This document shows positions 55,649-64,000 of a stretch of 64,000 nucleotides of DNA, piece by piece. How positions within the stretch are numbered: the first letter of the stretch is position 1; each line of letters begins with the position of its first letter. The notes beneath the pieces were generated by a model. The model did no database searches and was not told where the DNA came from. It saw nothing but the letters and a program-made list of their open reading frames with translations. Position numbers and translations under genes: made by a program. Origin of the DNA: Pseudomonas monteilii (GTDB taxonomy: Bacteria > Pseudomonadota > Gammaproteobacteria > Pseudomonadales > Pseudomonadaceae); NCBI GenBank assembly GCA_001534745.1, contig CP013997.1, positions 2,356,001 to 2,420,000 of the forward strand, written 5' to 3'.

Positions 55649-55691
55649 GGCAACACTGCAGCGGCAAGGTGTTGCCTGGCGCACAGTTCGC
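55649..55691 (+). promoter_or_regulatory. Inverted repeat plus weak sigma-54-like element before ABC genes
   Basis: GGCAACAC (55649-55656) and GTGTTGCC (55669-55676) form a perfect 8-bp inverted repeat. It is immediately followed by TGGCGCACAGTTCGC (55677-55691), which keeps the GG-N10-GC spacing of a sigma-54 promoter but deviates at two consensus positions. The palindrome could be an activator site, an operator or a terminator of the activator gene. Confidence 0.35.
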
Positions 55692-55793
55692 CCGCCATCG
55701 ATCCAGCGTGACGCCAGACGATACGCCCCTCGAGACGCTGGCATGGGGCCTGCAATGGCCCTCAGTGCCCCTTCCACCACTGGACTTGCCACG

Positions 55794-56789
55794 ATGCGTT
55801 CGACCACCCTGACCACCCCCCGGCTTCCTCGCCTGCTCCTGTCCGCGATCCGCGTCGCGGCGATAGGGCTGGCCTTCAGCGCCGCCGCCCAGGCCGACAC
55901 CGCACCGGACGAAGTGCGCCTGGATTACGCGTACTACTCGCCCGTGAGCCTGGTGCTCAAGCACTTCGGCTGGCTCGAAAAGGCCTTGCCCGATGCCAAG
56001 GTGACCTGGGTGTTCAGCCAAGGCAGTAACCGCTCGTTGGAATACCTCAACAGCGGCGGCGCGGACTTCGCGTCCTCGGCCAGCCTGTCGGCGGTGCTGG
56101 CCCGCGCCAATGGCAGCCCGATCAAATCGGTGTATGTCTACAGCCGCGCCGAATGGACCGCGCTGGTGGTGGCCAAGGACTCGCCCCTGCAGCGGGTCGA
56201 AGACCTCAAGGGCAAGAAGATCGCCGCCACCAAAGGCACCGACCCCTACCTCTTCACCTTGCGCGCCTTGGCCGAGGCGGGTGTGCAGAAGACGGACGTC
56301 GAGCTGTTGCACCTGCAGCACCCGGACGGGCGCACGGCCCTGGAAAAAGGCGATATCGATGCCTGGGCCGGGCTCGACCCGCACATGGCGGCCAGCCAGC
56401 TGCAGGCCGGTTCGCGCCTGCTCTACCGCAACAAGGACTTCAACAGCTACGGGGTGATCAGCGTCACCGACGCTTTCGCCAAGGCGCACCCGCAGACGGT
56501 CACCACCGTGATCAAGGCCTATGAAAAAGCCCGTCACTGGGCGCTCAAACACCCGGACGCTTTCGCTGCCCTGCTGGCCGAGGAATCCAAGCTGCCGCTG
56601 GACGTCGCGGCGCTGCAACTCTCACGCACGGACCTGTCGTCGCCCCAGCTCAGCGATGCCGACATCGCCGCCTCCAAGGCCGCCGCGCCGATTCTGGTCT
56701 CCGAAGCCCTGGTGCGGCGCGGTACGAATGTCGAGCAGGTCATCGACCAGTTGATCGACCCACGCTTCGGCAAGGCGGCCCTCGAATGA
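55794..56789 (+). CDS. ABC transporter substrate-binding protein, aliphatic sulfonate type
   Basis: A 331-residue periplasmic protein with a signal peptide (LLLSAIRVAAIGLAFSAAAQA). SsuA-like segments are YYSPVSLVLKHFGWLEKAL, QGSNRSLEYLNSGGADFASS and EDLKGKKIAATKGTDPYLFT. Its stop overlaps the permease ATG (ATGA). It heads an ssuACB-like operon. The ligand is likely an organosulfur compound oxidised by the neighbouring SfnB-like enzymes. The start at 55794 gives the best signal peptide; an earlier ATG lies at 55755. Confidence 0.86.
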   Translation: MRSTTLTTPRLPRLLLSAIRVAAIGLAFSAAAQADTAPDEVRLDYAYYSPVSLVLKHFGWLEKALPDAKVTWVFSQGSNRSLEYLNSGGADFASSASLSAVLARANGSPIKSVYVYSRAEWTALVVAKDSPLQRVEDLKGKKIAATKGTDPYLFTLRALAEAGVQKTDVELLHLQHPDGRTALEKGDIDAWAGLDPHMAASQLQAGSRLLYRNKDFNSYGVISVTDAFAKAHPQTVTTVIKAYEKARHWALKHPDAFAALLAEESKLPLDVAALQLSRTDLSSPQLSDADIAASKAAAPILVSEALVRRGTNVEQVIDQLIDPRFGKAALE

Positions 56790-57619
56790 AAGCGCGTCCA
56801 GTCCAGGCCGTGGTCGCCCATTCCGCTCGCCCGAGCGGCGCAACCAAATCCTGGCGACAGCGGGCCAAAGGGCTGGCGTTGCCGCTGGCGATCCTGGTGA
56901 CCCTGGAGAGCCTGGTGCGTCTGGGCTGGATCCCGGCCTACCAGATGCCCGCGCCCAGCGAGGTGGCCCACACCTTGATCGAACTGGCCGACGGCGCGCT
57001 GTGGTCACACATCGCCGCGAGCCTGTCGAGGGTGCTGGCAGGCTTCGTCATCGGCGCCTTGCTGGGGCTGCTGTTCGCCGCCGGCGTCGGCCTGAGCCGC
57101 GAAGCCGAAGCCTGGCTCGAACCGACGTTCGCCAGCCTGCGGGCGATCCCGAGCCTGGCCTGGGTGCCGCTGCTCTTGCTGTGGCTGGGCATTGGCGAGA
57201 CGTCCAAGGTCACGCTGATCGCCTTGGGCGCCTTCTTCCCGGTGTACCTCAACGGTGTGGCAGCCATCCGCAACATCGACCGTCGCCTGGTCGAGGTCGG
57301 GCGCATGTACGGCTTCGGGCCGCTGCGACTGGCCCGGCGCATCCTGTTGCCGGCGGCGCTGCCGGGCGTGCTCACCGGATTGCGCAGCGCCTTGAGCCTG
57401 AGCTGGATGTTCCTGGTGGCGGCCGAACTGATCGCCGCGACCCGTGGGCTGGGCTACCTGCTCAGCGACGGCCGCGAAACCTCGCGCCCGGACCTGGTGC
57501 TGGCGGCCATTCTGGTCCTGGCGCTATTGGGCAAACTGAGCGACGGCCTGCTGGCCGCGCTGGAAACGCGCTGGCTGGCCTGGCGCGACACCTTCGACGG
57601 CCAGGGGCCGGGAGCCTGA
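56786..57619 (+). CDS. ABC transporter permease, SsuC type
   Basis: A 277-residue inner-membrane permease with six hydrophobic helices. Typical SsuC/TauC elements are GWIPAYQMPAPSEVAHTL, RAIPSLAWVPLLLLWLGIGE and the coupling EAA-like loop VGRMYGFGPLRLARRILLP, then SWMFLVAAELIAATRGLGYL. It overlaps the binding-protein gene and is 2 bp from the ATPase gene. Confidence 0.9.
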   Translation: MKARPVQAVVAHSARPSGATKSWRQRAKGLALPLAILVTLESLVRLGWIPAYQMPAPSEVAHTLIELADGALWSHIAASLSRVLAGFVIGALLGLLFAAGVGLSREAEAWLEPTFASLRAIPSLAWVPLLLLWLGIGETSKVTLIALGAFFPVYLNGVAAIRNIDRRLVEVGRMYGFGPLRLARRILLPAALPGVLTGLRSALSLSWMFLVAAELIAATRGLGYLLSDGRETSRPDLVLAAILVLALLGKLSDGLLAALETRWLAWRDTFDGQGPGA

Positions 57620-57621
57620 CG

Positions 57622-58365
57622 ATGACTGCCCTGCACACCTCCGACATCCCTTCCCTCACGCCCGTGCTCGACCTGCAGGTGCAGCGCAAGCTGTTTGGCG
57701 ACAGTCCCGTGCTGGGGCCTCTGGAGCTGCGCTTGCAAGCAGGCGAGATCGTCAGCCTGCTGGGACCCAGCGGGTGCGGCAAGAGCACCTTGCTGCGCCT
57801 GGTGGCCGGGCTGGACACAGCGTTCACTGGCACCTCGCGTCAACGTACGGCGCAGGTCGGTTTCGTCTTCCAGGAGCCGCGGCTGATGCCTTGGCTGAGC
57901 GTGGCGGACAACATCGGATTCAGCGACGGCCGCCGCTTCGATCGCCAGCGGGTCACGCAACTGATCGCGGACGTGGGCCTGGCCGGCTTCGCCGATGCCT
58001 TGCCCAAGGCACTGTCTGGCGGTATGGCGCAACGGGTGGCCATTGCCCGTGGACTGTACGAGCGCCCCAGTCTGCTACTGCTGGACGAACCCTTCAGCGC
58101 CGTGGATGCCTTCACCCGTTTCGCCCTGCAGGACCTGTTGCTCGACCTGGCGCGCCGCCGAAGGATCGCCCTGCTGGTGGTCACCCACGACATCGACGAG
58201 GCGCTGTACCTGAGCGACCGCGTGCTGGTGATCGGCAACCGCCCAGGCACGGTCCGCCGCGAACTGTCGGTACCCCTGGCCTACCCGCGGGACCGGCGCG
58301 ATGCGCGCCTGGCCGACCTGCGTGGCCAGGCGCTCGAAGCGTTGCAAGCCGCGCACGTCATCTGA
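57622..58365 (+). CDS. ABC transporter ATP-binding protein, SsuB type
   Basis: A 247-residue ATPase. Walker A is GPSGCGKST around 49-57, the Q-loop is VFQEPRLMPWLSV, the signature LSGGMAQRVAIARGL, Walker B LLLLDEPFSAVD and the switch His VVTHDIDEAL. The PRLMPW after the Q-loop is characteristic of the nitrate/sulfonate/taurine subfamily. It completes the importer with the two preceding genes. It ends 8 bp from the convergent MFS gene. Confidence 0.9.
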   Translation: MTALHTSDIPSLTPVLDLQVQRKLFGDSPVLGPLELRLQAGEIVSLLGPSGCGKSTLLRLVAGLDTAFTGTSRQRTAQVGFVFQEPRLMPWLSVADNIGFSDGRRFDRQRVTQLIADVGLAGFADALPKALSGGMAQRVAIARGLYERPSLLLLDEPFSAVDAFTRFALQDLLLDLARRRRIALLVVTHDIDEALYLSDRVLVIGNRPGTVRRELSVPLAYPRDRRDARLADLRGQALEALQAAHVI

Positions 58366-58373
58366 ATGACACC

Positions 58374-59753
58374 TCACGCCGGCAATCGACGGAACAGCCA
58401 GGCTGAACCTGCGCAGGCCACCGCCCCCATCAGCATGACCCCGGTCACATCGCCCAAGGTCGCGTCGCTGCGACCCTGTAAGGCCGCCAGTGCGCTCAGC
58501 AGCAGGCCGGCCAGGCTGACCGACAGGCTCAAGGTCAGCTGCACGGCCATCGCCGACAGGCTGCTGGCCGCGGCCGAGCGCTCGCGGGGGACGTCCCGGT
58601 AAGTCGCGGCGCCCAGGGTGGTGAATTGCAGCGAACGCACCAGCCCCGCACCGAACAAGACACCGGCCATCCAGCTCATCGATGTCTGCTCGTCAAAGGT
58701 CGCACACAGCGCGATACCCAAGCCGCTGACCAGCGCGTTGCAGGTCAGCACCCGCCGGTAACCGAAGCGCCGTACCACCGGCACGGCGAACGGCTTCATC
58801 AGCAAGGCGCCAAGCCCGCCGCTGATCACCAGCCAACCCGCCGCCAACGGGCTCAGGCCCAGGCCTTGTTGCAGCAACAGGACCAACAGAAACGGTTGCG
58901 CCGCCGTGCCCAGGCGGAACACGGCGCCCCCGGCCTGGCTGATGCCGAACCCTCGCAAACGGAACAGACGCAGGTCCACCAGCGGATACGGGTGACGCCG
59001 GGCATGCCGGCCATAGGCCCAGGCGCACGCCAGCCCCATCAGCACCAGACCGCTCGCCAGCGGCCAGGGCAGTTCGCCCAGGGCCAAAGCCTCGAATCCC
59101 ACCACCCCGGCGCCCAGGGCAACACCACTGAGCACCAGGCCACGCCCATCCAGCGGCGGCACGGGACGCGCCGGAAAATCAGGCACGTGGCGCAGGATCA
59201 GCAGGCAGCCGACCAGGCAGATCGGCAGGTTGATCAGGAAGATCCAATGCCAGGACAGCCAAGTCACCAGCACCCCGCCCAGCAATGGCCCGGCCAGTGG
59301 ACCGACCAACGCCGGCAGCGCCAGCCAGGACAGCGCGTGCAGCAGCTGCTCGCGCCGCGCCCAGCGCAGGATGATCACCTGGCCCACCGGCGTCATCAGC
59401 GCGCCTGCCGCGCCTTGCAGCAGACGTCCCAGGCACAGCTCGAGCAGCGAGTCGGCCAGGGCGCAGGCCGTCGACGCCAGGGTGAACAGCCCCATGGCAG
59501 CCATCATCACCCGACGCGGTCGGAAGCGCTCGGCCAGCCAGCCGCTGAGGGGCAGGCACAGGGCCAGGGCCAGCATGTACAGCGACACCACCAGGTTCAT
59601 GCGCAGGGCCGGCTCGCCAAAGTCAGCGGCCATGCTCGGCAGCGCGGTCATCACGGCGGTGCCGTCGAGCAGTTCCATGAACAGCGCGGTGCCGATGATC
59701 GCCGGCACCGTACGGGTCTGGCGGTCGGCGATGCACGCCGACCGTGCCGTCAA
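58374..59753 (-). CDS. MFS transporter, DHA2-like
   Basis: A 459-residue membrane protein with about 12-14 helices. It has major-facilitator motif A (GWLAERFRPRRVMM) and motif C-like PLAGPLLGGVLVTWLSWHWI, as in DHA2 drug exporters. The most natural start is TTG at 59753, which overlaps the TGA of the upstream monooxygenase gene; the frame is open further upstream inside that gene. It is the last gene of the peptide-type ABC/monooxygenase operon and may export a product or toxic intermediate. Confidence 0.82.
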   Translation of the reverse strand: MTARSACIADRQTRTVPAIIGTALFMELLDGTAVMTALPSMAADFGEPALRMNLVVSLYMLALALCLPLSGWLAERFRPRRVMMAAMGLFTLASTACALADSLLELCLGRLLQGAAGALMTPVGQVIILRWARREQLLHALSWLALPALVGPLAGPLLGGVLVTWLSWHWIFLINLPICLVGCLLILRHVPDFPARPVPPLDGRGLVLSGVALGAGVVGFEALALGELPWPLASGLVLMGLACAWAYGRHARRHPYPLVDLRLFRLRGFGISQAGGAVFRLGTAAQPFLLVLLLQQGLGLSPLAAGWLVISGGLGALLMKPFAVPVVRRFGYRRVLTCNALVSGLGIALCATFDEQTSMSWMAGVLFGAGLVRSLQFTTLGAATYRDVPRERSAAASSLSAMAVQLTLSLSVSLAGLLLSALAALQGRSDATLGDVTGVMLMGAVACAGSAWLFRRLPA

Positions 59754-60961
59754 AACAGCCCCGACACAGGCGGCGGGGTACCCTTGAGCTGCCAGGCACC
59801 GACCACGGCGGCCTTCCAGTGCCGAGGGTTGTGGTTGGCCACGGTGCGTGCGTTGCGCCAATGCCGGTCGAGGTTGTGGGCCCGTCCGGTGGTGGATGCG
59901 CCGCCGACGTCGAACAGGGTCTCGGCGGCCTTGAGCGCCAGTTCGGCCACCAGGTATTGGGTCTGCGCCACCGCCAGCGCCGCCTGCTCCACCGCGCGGT
60001 CGGGCAACCCGGCGGCCCAGGCCTGATCGAGGCTGTCGGCAGCGTGCAGTACCAGGGCCTCGGCGCCGTAGGCTCGCGCGGCGATGTCGCCGACCGACAG
60101 CTCGACATAGGGATCGTCGACCGAGCGTGTGGCACTGCTGTGCTTGATCGGTCGGGCGTGGTCGCGGGCGAAACGGCGGGCGTCATCCAGCGCATTGCGG
60201 GCGATGCCGGCCAGGACGGTCCCGAGGAACAACTGCAGGAACGGGGTGACGATGGTGCGCTTGCCGTCCTCCACCGTGCGCGTGCGAAGCTCGCTGGCCT
60301 CGACCCGCACGTTGTGCAGGCGGGTCGTGCCGCTGGCCGTGAGCCGCTGGCCCATGGCATCGAAGTCATCGACCAGCTCCAGGCCTTCGCGGTCACGCGG
60401 CAGGATGAACGACACCGGCTGGTCCTGCTCGTCCAGCGCGACCGCACTGACCCAGTCGGCGAACAGCGCGCCGGTGCTGTAGAACTTGCTGCCGGTGGCA
60501 CGGTAATGGTCCCCCTCGCGCACCAGCCGCGCGGCGATTGCGCCGTTGGCACCGCCCAGCTCCCAGCCGGCATTGCCCAGCACCGCGCCTTCCAGGTAAC
60601 GCCCGAACCAGCGCTGGCGCTCGGCCTCGGCATCGTCGGCGGTGGACGCCAGCAAGCCCTCGACGAAGGCGAACCCTGGACGCAACGCCTGGGCGACGTT
60701 GGAATCCACGGCGGCGATCTTCAGCAGCAGCGCGATCACGTCACGCACCTGCCCCTCGGGGCCACCGTGTCGACGCGGAATGCGCGCGGTGTAGACGCCC
60801 GCTGCCGCCAGCTGGGCGATGGCGTCGAAGGGCAGCTGGCGCTCGCGCTCGCGCTGGGCGGCACCGGCAGCGATCGCCGGCAGCAAGGCCTCGATGCGCG
60901 TCGTCAGCTCGGCCACGTTGCGGGCCGGGGGTTGCAGGGTCAAAGGAGGAACGTATGTCAT
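59750..60961 (-). CDS. SfnB-like acyl-CoA dehydrogenase-fold sulfur monooxygenase
   Basis: A 403-residue protein with the acyl-CoA dehydrogenase fold, SfnB family (sulfur acquisition oxidoreductase). Landmarks are LAAAGVYTARIPRRHGGPEG, ATGSKFYSTGALFADWVSAV and FDAMGQRLTASGTTRLHNVR, with C-terminal FDVGGASTTGRAHNLDRHWR and NARTVANHNP. It is about 30 percent alike by eye to the enzyme at 53315 and belongs to a separate operon with a peptide-type ABC transporter. Oxidation of an organosulfur compound is likely. Confidence 0.88.
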   Translation of the reverse strand: MTYVPPLTLQPPARNVAELTTRIEALLPAIAAGAAQRERERQLPFDAIAQLAAAGVYTARIPRRHGGPEGQVRDVIALLLKIAAVDSNVAQALRPGFAFVEGLLASTADDAEAERQRWFGRYLEGAVLGNAGWELGGANGAIAARLVREGDHYRATGSKFYSTGALFADWVSAVALDEQDQPVSFILPRDREGLELVDDFDAMGQRLTASGTTRLHNVRVEASELRTRTVEDGKRTIVTPFLQLFLGTVLAGIARNALDDARRFARDHARPIKHSSATRSVDDPYVELSVGDIAARAYGAEALVLHAADSLDQAWAAGLPDRAVEQAALAVAQTQYLVAELALKAAETLFDVGGASTTGRAHNLDRHWRNARTVANHNPRHWKAAVVGAWQLKGTPPPVSGLF

Positions 60962-60979
60962 GGGGGTGTCCTTGTAGGC

Positions 60980-62697
<1,718 letters not shown>

Positions 62698-62701
<4 letters not shown>

Positions 62702-63561
62702 GGGTGACGGCCCTCCAGGCGTTGTTGCAGGTAGCGGCCCGCCACCGTGGTCGACAGGGTCGTCAGCACGATGAACAGGCCAGGGAAGAAGGTCAGCCAC
62801 CAGGCATTGGCGATGAAGTCACGGCCCATCGACAGCATGGTGCCCCACTCCGGCGCCGGTGGCCGGGCACCCAGGCCGAGGAAGCTCAGGGCCGAGGCCC
62901 AGACGATCGCCTGGCCGACGCCCATGGTCAGGGTCACCACCAGCGGCCGCATGGCGTTGGGCAGCAGCTGGCGCAGGATGATGCGCCGGCGGGAATGGCC
63001 CAGGGCCTGCGCCGCTTCGATGTAGCCGGCGTTGCGCACGGCGCGCACCTGCCCGCGGACCAGCCGCGCATAGCCCGGTGCGCCGCCCAAGCCGGTGGCG
63101 ACGATCAGCGGGCCGAGGCCACTGCCGAAGATCGCCACGAACAGCAGCGCCAGGATCAGGCTGGGAAAGGCGAACAGCACCTCCAGCACCCAGCCCACGC
63201 TGCGGTCCAGGCGGGCGCCGCCCAGGCCGCCCAGCAGCCCCAGGACGATGGCCAGGCCCATCGCCAGTGCCGTGGCCGCCACGCCGATGAACAGGCTCTG
63301 GCGCGTGCCGTGGACGATGCGCGCGAAGATGTCGCGGCCGGACTGATCGGTTCCCAACCAATGCGCCGCGCTGGGGGGCTGGAACGCCTCGCGGGGCACG
63401 ATCGCCAGCGGGTCGAGGGGTGTGAAGGCTTGCGGCACCAGAGCCGCCAGCAGCAGCGCCGCGAGAAACGCCAGGGCCAGGCTGGCGCCCCAGGGCGGCA
63501 AGCGCCAGGTGCGTTGACGGCGTGGCGCCAGCCGGGGTGCATCGAGGGTCAGGTCGGTCAT
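62698..63561 (-). CDS. Dipeptide-type ABC transporter permease (DppC-like)
   Basis: A 287-residue permease with a basic cytoplasmic N-terminus (RLAPRRQRTWRLPP) and six helices. DppC markers are HWLGTDQSGRDIFARIVHGT, FAFPSLILALLFVAIFG, the coupling loop YIEAAQALGHSRRRIILRQL and LSFLGLGARPPAPEWGTMLS. ATGA overlaps with both neighbours. It imports a small peptide-like or, given its partners, an organosulfur ligand. Confidence 0.9.
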
Positions 63562-64000
63562 CGTGGCTGCTCCTGTTGACGCGGGTCGATCCAGAGGTAG
63601 AGCAGGTCCACCCCGATGTTGGCCAGTACATAGACGGCAGCGACCACCAGGCTGATGCCGATCACCAGCGGCATGTCCTGGGCGATCACCGCCTGGTACA
63701 GCTGCCGCCCGATGCCGCGGCGCGAGAAGATCACCTCGCACACCACGGCGCCACTCATCAGCGCGCCGATCGCCCAGCCCGACAGCGAGATCCCCGGGAG
63801 CAAGGCATGGCGCAGCGCGTGGCGAAAGCGCACGGCCAGATCGCTGAGGCCGCGGGTGCGCGCGGTCAGCACGAAGGGTTGTTCGAGGGTCAGCTCGAGG
63901 GATTCGCGGGTGACCTGGGCGATGAACCCGGCCAGCGGTATGGCCAGGGAGAACGCCGGCAGCACCAGCGCCGTCAGGCTGTCGCTGCCGGCCGGCGGGA
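63558..64000 (-). CDS. Dipeptide-type ABC transporter permease (DppB-like), 5' end outside window
   Basis: Only the C-terminal 147 codons are present; the frame is open to base 64000. DppB markers are LPAFSLAIPLAGFIAQVTRE, LTARTRGLSDLAVRFRHALR and the terminal helices (SGAVVCEVIFSRRGIGRQLY, then VVAAVYVLANIGVDLLY). A GTG at 63965 is internal to the protein, not a start. The binding-protein gene of this importer is expected beyond the window. Confidence 0.88.
   Translation of the reverse strand, partial: PPAGSDSLTALVLPAFSLAIPLAGFIAQVTRESLELTLEQPFVLTARTRGLSDLAVRFRHALRHALLPGISLSGWAIGALMSGAVVCEVIFSRRGIGRQLYQAVIAQDMPLVIGISLVVAAVYVLANIGVDLLYLWIDPRQQEQPR

Overview
The window is a G+C-rich chromosomal segment of a Pseudomonas, most probably of the P. 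putida group. The gene families, the gene order and the many REP-type repeats (cores such as GGAGCGGGCTTGCCCGC and GTAGGAGCGGCCCCTGTGCC) all fit that group. No rRNA, tRNA, CRISPR array or insertion sequence was seen. Genes are dense, often joined by ATGA or TGATG overlaps.

Layout. 1-5 kb: the 3' part of a GGDEF/EAL protein, a frameshifted secreted amidohydrolase, a TIM-barrel sugar-phosphate isomerase and a cupin protein. The cupin gene overlaps the decayed start of a flavin amine oxidase. 5.2-9.2 kb: a visibly A+T-richer accessory patch with a DUF4238 protein, a cytosolic 5'-nucleotidase-like protein and a small membrane protein, separated by long non-coding or decayed stretches. 9.2-17 kb: a stress-type neighbourhood with small acidic proteins, a DUF6555-type protein, a zinc alcohol dehydrogenase, a Nudix hydrolase, a ClpP-like protein and a ybhP-clsB-ybhN phospholipid operon whose ybhP is frameshifted. 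17-19.5 kb: a bacteriocin with a colicin E3-type 16S rRNase domain and a downstream immunity candidate.

21-27.5 kb: first sulfur-scavenging block, with an FMN monooxygenase, an orphan sulfonate-type binding protein, a thiol dioxygenase, a four-domain rhodanese, a single rhodanese and a GlxA/AraC regulator. 27.5-40 kb: an EthD protein, a Tat-exported gluconolactonase-like protein, DUF1543, a PotD-like binding protein, LysR, an FMO-RidA-DUF1028-M20 operon, a homocysteine S-methyltransferase and a divergent amino-acid-type binding protein plus permease. 40-53 kb: chemoreceptor, DnaJ-domain membrane protein, quinone oxidoreductase, AEC transporter, GST, crtZ-like hydroxylase, MgtC, diguanylate cyclase, frameshifted xthA, several small proteins and a KfrA-like coiled-coil DNA-binding protein with a palindromic candidate operator.

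53-64 kb: second sulfur-scavenging block. A DszC/SfnB-like monooxygenase sits behind a well-formed sigma-54 promoter, next to an SfnR-like sigma-54 activator and an ssuACB-like ABC transporter. Convergent to these is an operon with a peptide-type ABC transporter (incomplete at the window edge), another SfnB-like monooxygenase and an MFS transporter. Together the two blocks suggest uptake of organosulfur compounds, flavin-dependent C-S cleavage and handling of the released thiol or sulfane sulfur.

Three otherwise intact genes (amidohydrolase, ybhP-like, xthA) each carry one single-base deletion. This may be real decay, but residual sequence error is as likely.
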